From contig JAJKFH010000385.1 in the NCBI GenBank assembly GCA_023333565.1, positions 1,922,001 to 1,986,000 on the forward strand: a stretch of 64,000 nucleotides of DNA. The letters run 5' to 3'. The first letter of the stretch is position 1; every line of letters begins with the position of its first letter. The notes beneath the pieces are model-generated. The model was given only the letters and a program-made list of their open reading frames with translations. It was not told where the DNA came from and did not search any database. The stretch comes from Puffinus mauretanicus (Eukaryota; Chordata; Aves; Procellariiformes; Procellariidae). Of this stretch, positions 52,201 through 60,084 are shown one piece after another. The position numbers were made by a program, and so were the translations under genes.

Positions 52201-54669
52201 TCCTGAGATATGCAGAGACAATCTGAAAGGGGCTTTCTAAGCCTGTCCTTACTCAGCTTTTCCATTTTGTGTTACGTGTTCAAACACTCACTCGGCAAAA
52301 GACAGTGAGATTCTTGTGCATACTGACGGCTAAAGCGCGACCAGGGGATGGGTACATGTTTTAGTGCTTGCCCCTGTGAACAGATAAATATTTTATGGAA
52401 ACAAACAGCTTTAATAAGAAAAAAGGTCAGAAATTCACATCAGACCAGCAGACCCAATAACTCAAATTGACAGTATGGTCTGCTAAACCAGTGTTTTGCA
52501 CTACCCAGTGCCAGTGACACCATTTGTTCTATACACTCGAGTCCCTCTATTGATCTATTATACCTGGAACATTTTCTGTTTTCTCTTATTTCACATATTC
52601 AGTAGTTTTGTAATAATTTCTGATTTTGAGCATCACAAAAATATTTACCTGTCAAAAAGCGCCTGTAAAACTGGCAGAAACCTTACTCTTTCAAGTTTTC
52701 GTATGTATTTCCAGTAGTTCTTTTTTTGGTTTGTTTTCTCTTTATTTTATTCTGCATTTAACTGATAGCAATTATGAACTCACTCAGCCTGAGCTATATG
52801 TACATTGTATGTTTAGCCCAGGTTGTAGTCCAGGGCTTTTGTAGTATCCAGCTTAGTGCACGGGCTGGAGGTGTGAGTCAGCTGGGAAATGTGACTAAAA
52901 GCTCAGAAGGAACTGCTTTCTAAACCACATCTCAAGTGTGAAGACAACACCTACTAGCTAAGTAGTAAAAGCCATCTTCTTAAGCTGTCCCCCAGCTATA
53001 TCTGTGTTAATGCGCTTGATGTCTGGTTGCAAGATGAAAAAAGTTTGCTTAAACCACTGCGGCTTGAACTGACGGTTTGACTCTGCACTGCGACCAGCCC
53101 TGAACACTCAGGCACATTTTTTTTTCTCCTTTAGGAGGCAACACCTAAGAGCTGAGATTCAGTCTAAGACACTGTTCCTTACTGGTCCTGTCTTTTTCTA
53201 CCTGTTCCTGCTTCTCAGCCCGACTTTCTGTTGACTGTTGCTCTTTCCACACTGCCTGTGACGGAGCACGCTCTACCTTAGGCGATCCGGCGCTTCTGTG
53301 CCCTAGAGTGAGCACCACAGCCAGGGTTTGGGGTGGATGGTGGGTGCAAGCATGCGGTGCGCACGTATCTGTGAATATGTGGTGCTGGTGGCAGGAACAG
53401 ATGCAAACAGTTTGACAGGATGCCAAACAGATGCTGCCATGAGATACAGAATCATACTCCCCTATGATTGATGAGGCTTTTAATAAGAAAAACAGTCTTT
53501 GTCAAACAGTACTCTCCAAAGCAGAGGTTGCAGCGTTGTCTCTATCCTTAACCACACCACGTCCTGTTAGGTGAGGCCGTGCGGCACACAGAGGACTGAG
53601 GAACACCCGCCAGCGAAGCTGCTCCTCCGCCTGACAGGCCTCGCGGGGGCACGTTGCAATTATGCCACCAGTGCTGCGAGATGTCAGAAATGCTACAAAC
53701 CGATGGCATCACGCAGCTCCACTGGGATAATCACCACCAGCAGCTACTCTGGGTTGCCTAACTCCGGTCTGGTTTTGTCTGTGAAATAAACTGTTTCCAG
53801 TGTTTAATCACTCTGCCACCCTGTGGTCCTTTCAAGAATTTAAGAACAAAAATGCCTGTTAGAAAATCGTTGTGAACTGATGCTCGACAAAAGGAGAGGA
53901 CTGTTAGATGAAGCTAACGGTAATTTTATAAGGGAATAATCTTTAGACAATATAATTTTTGCACAGGATTACAAACACAAACATACTTGACTCCATCATT
54001 GAATTCCCTCCACAGCGAACGCCGGAATAACCACCCAATCTAATCAAAATGAAAAATCAAAGCCAGTAAAATACTAGATGTGTCAATATTCTCTTCTATG
54101 AAAGTGCTTTGCAAGGAAGTGTTTCTCTGGGACCTCCTGAGTTCTCAAAATATTTACGGATCTCTTGGAGTGCTGAAGCAATGAGATAAACTCAGTAGAA
54201 TATGTTTCTAAAATAAATCAGATACCGCATTGCGCTGAGATATATCAAAATGATCAGATATGACCAGTCCTTTTATTGAACCAAAGAGAAGGTATTTTTG
54301 GTGCTACAGAGAACCAGAATTCTTTGCTGCAGCTCTGCATCAGCAAAATTGGGTGCCAAAGGAAGTGGCGGAAGGAGGCACCAACAGACACAACTGGGAT
54401 GAAACAGAAGCATAGCAAGGTTTTCTCATAAGAACAAATTCAGGTCTCTTGAAACACAGAACCTGGTAATAATATTGCCAAGGCTGAACTGTACTGGGAA
54501 CACTGTCCTGCTTTCAATGTCTCAGCAGAAAAAAAAGCATCCGAAAATCAGTCTGTACTTGTGTCTGGGAAGAACTTCACCAAGGTGTGTTCACCAGGAA
54601 AGTGGGGTGAAATGAGGAGAAAAAGGTACAGGAAAGACCTGTGAAGAGAAAAGGAATGGGGAGAAGAGA

Positions 54670-54694
54670 GTCCCACTAAGAAAAGAAGTGGGAC
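54670..54694. repeat. 8-bp inverted repeat within a purine-rich tract
   Basis: GTCCCACT and AGTGGGAC are separated by 9 purine bases and form a perfect stem. The surrounding region (about 54640-54795) is strongly purine-biased on the plus strand. No function is suggested beyond local structure. Confidence 0.6.
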
Positions 54695-55623
54695 TTGAGC
54701 TGAAGAAAAGAAGGGGAGAGAATCAGGAAGGGAAGAGAAGAAGCTGGAAGGAAGATAGCAGCAACAGAGCCAGGCTGAGGAAGGAGGTGGAGGGAATAAA
54801 TTGTCTTTCTGATGTCCTTCAGAGCTTTTCCCCTCTGTTTTACACTGTCTTCACAGTGGGATGCTGCCTGTCTCCACAGCAACCAGCAGAGAGACAAGAC
54901 CTTTCTTCCTCGTCTGCATTGACTCCTCTCTGGAGAGGGGCCCTCCAAATTGTCACTCTTAAAGATGTCAGTATAGAAAACTGGCCTGGAAGCTTCTCAG
55001 GGGACCCACTTACTGGACATCCCCACCACGGAATAGGATCGGCTACACCTGTACTTTTCCTATAACCCAATTTGGCAGACGCCAGCACCCACTCCCTCGG
55101 GAATGGAACTTGCACAGAATTCTTAATTAAAGATTTCTAAGTTTCTTAATTGCCTTTGATGTTTCTCTCATTCGAATTGTTAAATTTGAGGGGAAAACTC
55201 ATTTAGCTCTCTGAAGAGGGCTCGAAGGGCAGTATCTCCCCTCAAGGCTCACACAACATCTCTTCTCAAGCAGTTCATGATGAGAGCAGCCTCATCATCC
55301 ACTTACCAAACAATTTCAGGAGAAAGGCAATTCTGTTAGGTAAGGTCCACACCAAAACCAGTGACCCAGCTTCCAACACCTAGAGGGGAGAAGATGAGAG
55401 GACAAGGATCTCTCCTAACTGTACAGGCAATGAAGTTATTTTCCGAGTTGAGACTTATTGCAGATCTGAGAGGCCAAAACATCTGATGAATGGGAAGTTA
55501 CTTCTGTTGTCCCGGTTACAGCTTACCACATGATGTCAAATTGTTCAGCATCTCAAGACATTGATGTCACTTGTGATATACTCACTACTAATCATTACTC
55601 ATAGAGTTGTAAGAAAAAAATTC

Positions 55624-55629
55624 CAGCTA
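55624..55629. repeat. Target-site duplication, left copy (CAGCTA)
   Basis: CAGCTA directly abuts the outer TG of the left LTR and is repeated exactly after the right LTR. A 6-bp duplication is what alpha- and betaretroviral integrases produce, and it shows that the two LTRs belong to one insertion. Confidence 0.95.
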
Positions 55630-55681
55630 TGTGGCGAATAAGGGCACGGACTCCATCTGAGAGGGAACGAAGACGAAATCC

Positions 55682-55687
55682 TTTATT
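55682..55687 (-). terminator. Polyadenylation signal AATAAA in 3' LTR
   Basis: AATAAA on the minus strand, about 15 bp downstream of the LTR TATA box. In the 3' LTR this would direct 3'-end formation of the proviral transcript. The same hexamer is at 61824-61829 in the 5' LTR. Confidence 0.75.
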
Positions 55688-55701
55688 ATACAGCACAAGC
55701 G

Positions 55702-55711
55702 CCTTTTTATA
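55702..55711 (-). promoter_or_regulatory. LTR TATA box (3' LTR)
   Basis: TATAAAAAGG on the minus strand, in the expected position upstream of the polyadenylation signal. The identical motif occurs at 61844-61853 in the 5' LTR. The TATA box and AATAAA are very close, which implies a short R region. Confidence 0.7.
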
Positions 55712-55866
55712 CCTCACATTATGCCACGTATGCACTTCACAGAATTCCCTAGTACATCCCCTAAGCAAAGGTCATCTCGACACTCTTCCACTAATTTCCT
55801 TATCTTTGTCATGCCCTCAGAACCGTGAACTGCCACCTCTTATCTCTCTTTTTCCCATGGCTTCTT

Positions 55867-56115
55867 TCACTTCCCATCTTCCCATGGCTTCTTGTTTACC
55901 AACGCTATGATGCTGCTTGTACTCTCAGACATTGATTCCTCCACATCTCCCCCTTTTTCTTTTACAACAAACACTAAGCTAACTGACTTTTCTATTTTTC
56001 GTTTCACACATTGCAATAAGCATAGTACACACACAAGAATACATACGAATACAATCAAACATATAATTCCCAGTTCAATCAAACTCATTACCCATTTTGC
56101 CAAGCCCCAATAATT
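55867..56115 (-). pseudogene. env: env 3' remnant: transmembrane segment and cytoplasmic tail
   Basis: In betaretroviruses the TM subunit anchors the envelope. This short open stretch (82 codons, no start codon) has a hydrophobic run of about 24 residues (LIELGIICLIV through CVLCLLQ), followed by the basic CVKRKIEK and a charged tail. That is the expected end of a TM protein. Its codons run through the polypurine tract and stop 79 bp inside the 3' LTR, an arrangement known in some retroviruses. Upstream, the frame is closed by a stop at 56116-56118, next to a G run where a neighbouring frame stays open, suggesting a small frameshift. The fusion peptide and ectodomain are absent, so no functional envelope is possible. 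Confidence 0.7.
55946..55963 (-). other. Polypurine tract
   Basis: On the minus strand AAAAGAAAAAGGGGGAGA directly precedes the 3' LTR TG. This is the plus-strand DNA primer site used in reverse transcription. Its purity and exact adjacency to the LTR support the LTR boundary. Confidence 0.9.
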
Positions 56116-56190
56116 CTATCTCTTGTGGCTCTACACTCAGGGGCGGACACCAAACATCCGTCCCAATTGTCAGTCACATTGCAGCCACCA

Positions 56191-56430
56191 CTACAAAGTG
56201 TTGCATGTGGCTCCGTGAGACCTAGGGTCCAATTGTTCCACGGGAGTCCCACTAAGCAGGTGGAAAAAGGATCTCCAGGTGACGAGAGCGAAAGGCGAAT
56301 GGTCTCCTGGCCTGTCTGATTCGCAAGGGCGATCCAGATGTTCTCTTTTGGGCTGCGGTGGGGCCCAAAACACGCTTACGCCTGTGACAACGGCGAAAAA
56401 GACGGCTTGACAAACCACGCTGGTACCCAT
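56191..56430 (-). pseudogene. env: env 5' remnant: signal peptide and N-terminus
   Basis: The ATG at 56430 starts 55 bp inside the end of pol, in a different frame, as env usually does. The first residues MGTSVVCQAVFFAVVTGVSV form a hydrophobic signal peptide. After about 79 codons the frame stops at 56191, without reaching a receptor-binding domain, furin site or fusion peptide. With the TM fragment just downstream, this is the start of an env gene whose middle was deleted. An env assignment rests on position and the signal peptide, since little of the protein remains. Confidence 0.6.
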
Positions 56431-58970
56431 CTTGGTCCTCGATCTGTGGAGACACAAGCATACCCTCGACCCCAGGTTATCAATGAAAACGGGCCTTCCC
56501 ACTCATGAGATTCCAGGTTTCTCACCTTTACCCATGCCTTGTCTCTTATGATTGCCTCATGACCTTCAACAGAATCAAAATGTCTGCAAATCGGGGGTCC
56601 ACCTTCCTCAGCCCACTGATTGAGAAAATTAAGAACATAAACGGCTTTTGCCAATCTTTCCTGTGGGGTTAAATCCCCTACTCCCCCTTTTTGCTTTGTT
56701 AACATGTCTTTGAGCGAACGGTGCGCGCGCTCAACAATGGCTTGCCCTGTGGGGCTGTGTGGAATTCCCGTGATATGAGTGATTCCCCACGTTTGCAGGA
56801 AGGTCCGAGTGGCTTGGGCAACGTATCCGGGGCCGTTATCTGTTTTTATTTTGCTTGGTACTCCGAGAATGGAAAAAGCAAGAAGAAAATGTTTTCGGAC
56901 ATCCTGGGTCTTTTCCCCAGTGTGGGCTGTGGCTGCAATTGCTCCCGAAAATGTATCCACTGAGACATGGACACATTTGAGTTGACCAAAGTCGGGAAAA
57001 TGTGTAACATCAGTCTGCCAAAGTTCGAGCGCCTGCAAGCCACGAGGGTTGACTCCCCCCGGCTGTGGAGGGCCCGCACACTGGCACTCAGGGCATGCGG
57101 TGACAATTTGGCGTGCTTGCGTAAGTGGTAAATGAAACATTCTAGCCAAGGCCTTAGCGTTCTGATGATAAAAGTTATGTGAACACCTCGCTTGCTCAAA
57201 TTTTCCCAGGACAACAACAGCCCCTGCAAGCGAATCAGCCAACCGGTCTCCCTCAACCAGGGGCCCCGGCAATGCAGTATGAGATCTGATATGTAATATA
57301 AAAAAAGAGTGGATCCTTCGATGAATGCGTTCTCTGAGGGTTTTAAACAGAGCAAAAAGCTGGGCATTATTTACATCTTTCAAATAAGCAAACTCCATGC
57401 GGGACACTACCCCTGCAACATACGCAGAATCAGTCACGATGTTGTCGGGGCATTGCCATTTTTCAAACACTTGTACCACTGCCGCCAACTCCACGATTTG
57501 TGGTGAACCGTCTTGTTTCCGGATATCAGATTGCCATTGATCGTGGTCGTCTTTCCAGACAAGGACAGACTTACCTGTGCACCCAGACCCATCCGTGAAG
57601 ACTGTTAGAGCGTCCAAAGGGGTCACGCTACATTTCGGCAATTGCTGCAGTGGTAGTGGGGACTGCAGCCATTTATGACTGGGAGGGTGAACAGAAATCG
57701 CTCCTGTAAAACCTTCCATAGCCATTTGAAAAGGTACAGACATTTGCATCAACCAAGTTAACATAGGCATCACGACAGGAATGTAAATGGTATGCGGCTC
57801 TTTTCCGCACAGTGCTATGAACCGTTGCCTCCCTCTCATGACCAGGGATGCAAACATTTCTGCTCTAGTGGTGATGGTTTTTCCAAATTGATGGGGAAGA
57901 AACACCCATTCTATGACCAACAACTGTTCGCCACTGGGTGTTGGCTTCCATTGAAACAACAAACCATATGGTTGGAAGTTAGTGTTCGCTATTGCTAACT
58001 GAAAAGGAAGCTCTGGATCACAGCGCTGTGCTTGCCGAGCCGATATCATTGTAGCAATCCGCTGCAACGCTTGCTGAGCCTCAGGGGTTAACGTTCGTTG
58101 AGACCCCAACGCAGGATCACCTTTTAGCAAATTGAACAGAGGTCTCAACAGCTCGTTGTTGATTCCCAACAGAGGCCTTACCCAATTGATGGTGCCCAAT
58201 AATTTCTGCAAATCAGTCAGGGTGTGGACCTGACTACTGATCTTGAGCCCTTGCGGTATCACAGTTTGCTCAGTAATGTGCCACCCTAGATATTTCCAGG
58301 GAGCGGTCTGCTGCACCTTTTCTGGGGTAACTATCAAGCCGTTACGCTGGAGGCTCGTTACGACAACCTCTATGGCCCCTCGTATCATGGCCTCAGAAGG
58401 GGTTGCTACAAGGATATCATCCATATAATGATAAATTACGACTTCAGGCAATTGGGCGCGGGCTGGACTAAGGGCCCGAGCCACGAACCACTGACATATG
58501 GTGGGACTATTTTTCATGCTTTGCGGGAGCACCGTCCAATGGTACCGTTGACTCGGCTGGGCTACATCGGTCGCGGGTACAGTAAAAGCAAACCGCAGCA
58601 CGTCATCTGGGTGTAGCGGAATGGAAAAAAAACAGTCCTTAAGGTCTATTATAGCGATGTGCCAGTTCATAGGTATCATGGTTGGTGAAGGGAGACCTGG
58701 CTGTAGAGCTCCCATGTCCTCTATAGCCTCATTTATACGTCTTAGATCGTGAAGGAGCCTCCACTTTCCTGATTTCTTCTGGATGACAAAAACTGGTGAG
58801 TTCCATGGGCTCGTGGATGGCACAATGTGCCCAGTGCACAGCTGCTCAGCAACTAGGTCCTGCAAGTGACGCAGCTTATCCGTGGGGAGGGGCCACTGAT
58901 CCACCCATATAGGCTTTTCACAGGACCATTGCAACTTCAGGGTGTACTGCCGATCAGTAGCCCCTAGGAT
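56376..58970 (-). CDS. pol: pol: reverse transcriptase, RNase H and integrase (open)
   Basis: Pol copies the RNA genome into DNA and inserts it in the host genome. Translation would enter by -1 frameshift at 58970-58976; the frame stays open upstream to at least 59168, but that part overlaps protease. Numbering from 59168, RT has a catalytic Asp at 175, YMDD at 248-251 and LPQSMKNSP at 214-222; the usual Gly of LPQGMKNSP is Ser here. RNase H has TDGSG (D526), E560, D580 and a final D645. Integrase has the zinc-binding H664/H668/C692/C695, then D720, D777 and E813 with exact DD35E spacing. A C-terminal WGRGYACVSTDRGPRWVPAW segment follows. About 866 codons are uninterrupted. The pro frame ahead of it is broken, so the Gag-Pro-Pol fusion could not normally be made. 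Confidence 0.93.
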   Translation of the reverse strand: MLGATDRQYTLKLQWSCEKPIWVDQWPLPTDKLRHLQDLVAEQLCTGHIVPSTSPWNSPVFVIQKKSGKWRLLHDLRRINEAIEDMGALQPGLPSPTMIPMNWHIAIIDLKDCFFSIPLHPDDVLRFAFTVPATDVAQPSQRYHWTVLPQSMKNSPTICQWFVARALSPARAQLPEVVIYHYMDDILVATPSEAMIRGAIEVVVTSLQRNGLIVTPEKVQQTAPWKYLGWHITEQTVIPQGLKISSQVHTLTDLQKLLGTINWVRPLLGINNELLRPLFNLLKGDPALGSQRTLTPEAQQALQRIATMISARQAQRCDPELPFQLAIANTNFQPYGLLFQWKPTPSGEQLLVIEWVFLPHQFGKTITTRAEMFASLVMRGRQRFIALCGKEPHTIYIPVVMPMLTWLMQMSVPFQMAMEGFTGAISVHPPSHKWLQSPLPLQQLPKCSVTPLDALTVFTDGSGCTGKSVLVWKDDHDQWQSDIRKQDGSPQIVELAAVVQVFEKWQCPDNIVTDSAYVAGVVSRMEFAYLKDVNNAQLFALFKTLRERIHRRIHSFFILHIRSHTALPGPLVEGDRLADSLAGAVVVLGKFEQARCSHNFYHQNAKALARMFHLPLTQARQIVTACPECQCAGPPQPGGVNPRGLQALELWQTDVTHFPDFGQLKCVHVSVDTFSGAIAATAHTGEKTQDVRKHFLLAFSILGVPSKIKTDNGPGYVAQATRTFLQTWGITHITGIPHSPTGQAIVERAHRSLKDMLTKQKGGVGDLTPQERLAKAVYVLNFLNQWAEEGGPPICRHFDSVEGHEAIIRDKAWVKVRNLESHEWEGPFSLITWGRGYACVSTDRGPRWVPAWFVKPSFSPLSQA

Positions 58971-59305
58971 AAATTTGTCCCCAGCATGATTCCCCATTGT
59001 GACAAACAATCTCGTCCCCACAGCGTGAGAGGGGCCGGAAGAACGAACGGTCGGACATTGGCCCACCGACCCTCCGGTCCCTCGATTTGAATTAATTGAA
59101 CACTCTGCAGTGGTGCTGTTTGCCCTCCGATACCTGTAAGGGCAATCGGGACCTGTTTCGTCGGCCATTGAGCTGGCCAGCGTGACTGCGCAATGACTGT
59201 CACATCAGCTCCGGTATCAATAAGGCCGCTGATGCGCACAGACTGCTGAGGGCCACCGCCTGACAGGCAGCAAGACAGTCGCGGTCGCCCCGCAGCGACA
59301 GGCTG
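58964..59305 (-). pseudogene. pro: pro, protease part (frame separated from dUTPase)
   Basis: The retroviral aspartic protease cleaves Gag and Pol polyproteins. The frame shows the active site LIDTGADVTVIA, a flap region TGIGGQTAPLQ and the conserved LWGRDCLSQWG, so the domain itself is complete and ends at the TAG at 58964. It lies in a different frame from dUTPase because a 317-bp gag duplication sits immediately upstream (59307-59623); ribosomes arriving through dUTPase would stop at 59200 instead. An ATG-less open stretch leads into it from within the duplication, which is an accident of frame. It is marked as a pseudogene for its lost connection, not for damage to the domain. Confidence 0.88.
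58970..58976 (-). other. pro/pol -1 frameshift site AAATTTA
   Basis: On the minus strand the codons ACA AAT TTA form the slippery heptamer A AAT TTA in the protease frame, three codons before its stop. Slipping back one base enters the pol frame (KFILGATDRQ). The same heptamer is the known gag-pol site of Rous sarcoma virus. A stem TACTG/CAGTA with a 5-nt loop, flanked by GGG/CCC, lies about 10 nt downstream and could stimulate the shift. Confidence 0.9.
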
Positions 59306-60084
59306 CGCTCCGTGGTCCCCACACGGTTGCATTCCTCTATCATTTCAACTACCATAGGGTTTTTAAACGGACGGAGCACCTTTTGGCAATCTGCGTTAGC
59401 GTTTTCAATTGCCAATTTTTGTAATAATATTTTCCGCGCTTCCTCATTCTCTACTTGTTTGTCCAAAGCATCTTTTAATGTCTCGATAAATTTCATATAC
59501 GGTTCCTGTGGTCCCTGCCTAATATTAGTAAACGAGCGTTGGGGCTTCCCTACATCGGGGACCTTCATAAATGCTAGGTAAGCAAGATTCTTTGAATCCT
59601 TTAAGGCTTCCATCGGGAGTAGTTGTGGCATGCCGGTGGAACCAAAACCTTCATCCCCCCGTTCCTGAGGCTCCGCTGCAGGAGGGGCAGCTCGAAAGTA
59701 GACGAGCTGTGCTATTCGTGCTCCTGCCGGCACGTAACAGGGTGGAGTAGGCGTCCACAACATGATTTTGATTTCTCCCATATAGCCTGCATCGGTAACC
59801 CCCGGGAGAGCGAACAAGCCCTGTAACGCGGCGGGTGAACGTCCCAGTACGGGCGCGCTGTAACCGCCGCCCAGCGGCCCCCGCGCTCCGGCGGGCACCG
59901 CTTGAACAGCCGTAGAAGTCAGGTTCACTGGGTGGGAGGGGGCCAAGTCCACGCCGGCACTTCCCCGTGTCCGGGCGGATAACTCGGAGGCACGGATGCC
60001 AGCGGGGGGCTGGGGGCACTTTGCATCATCGCATGGGGGGCTGCTTGTGTCATCGCGCGGCCCCTCCCCGCGCTCCTGCAACCG
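59200..60084 (-). pseudogene. pro: pro, dUTPase part fused to a duplicated capsid segment
   Basis: Entered from gag by -1 frameshift, this frame encodes a dUTPase, the enzyme that removes dUTP so uracil is not built into viral DNA. All five family motifs are visible (numbered from 60081): RGSAGVDLA (39-47), GRSP (80-83), GVTDAGYMGEI (94-104), ARIAQLV (121-127) and RGDEGFGSTG (141-150). From residue 154 to about 258 the sequence becomes a second copy of the Gag capsid C-terminal domain, including the major homology region. About 35 unrelated residues follow to a stop at 59200, where the protease message is read in the wrong frame. The product would be a nucleocapsid-dUTPase-capsid chimera without protease. 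Confidence 0.9.
59307..59623 (-). repeat. 317-bp duplicated gag segment (copy inside pro)
   Basis: Matches 60317-60633 base for base over 317 bp with four substitutions and no gap, at a constant offset of 1010 bp. It encodes the capsid C-terminal domain from LLPMEALKDS to CNRVGTTE. Protein differences from the gag copy are Leu to Phe and Thr to Met near its end. Its ends coincide with the dUTPase C-terminus on one side and the protease N-terminal region on the other. Confidence 0.95.

Larger units (their letters stand above)
48481..55629. other. Intergenic flank between DEPTOR promoter and provirus
   Basis: About 7 kb without a recognisable gene. It contains a short 20-bp tandem repeat, a fragment resembling an ancient CR1-type repeat tail, and a purine-rich stretch near 54640-54795. 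In mammals DSCC1 lies upstream of DEPTOR on the opposite strand; no exon of it was recognised here, so it may lie beyond the right edge. Confidence 0.6.
55630..55945 (-). repeat. Provirus 3' LTR
   Basis: 316 bp with TG...CA ends on both strands. Read on the minus strand it begins TGTGGAGGAATCAATG just after the polypurine tract and ends at the CAGCTA target duplication. It differs from the 5' LTR at 10 positions, all transitions, and lacks a 6-bp GTCTTC unit that is duplicated there. It contains a TATA box and polyadenylation signal (listed separately). The env C-terminal reading frame ends inside its first 79 bp. As the intact 3' LTR nearest to DEPTOR and pointing toward it, it is the likelier of the two to affect the host gene. 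Confidence 0.95.

Noticed and set aside
58977..59168. First 64 codons of the long pol open frame
   Set aside because: They overlap protease in another frame and precede the AAATTTA slip site. They are an open run, not translated Pol.
58964..59332. Apparent protease start codon at 59332
   Set aside because: This ATG lies in the duplicated gag segment read out of frame. Retroviral protease is made by frameshift fusion, so the true protease sequence begins below 59307.
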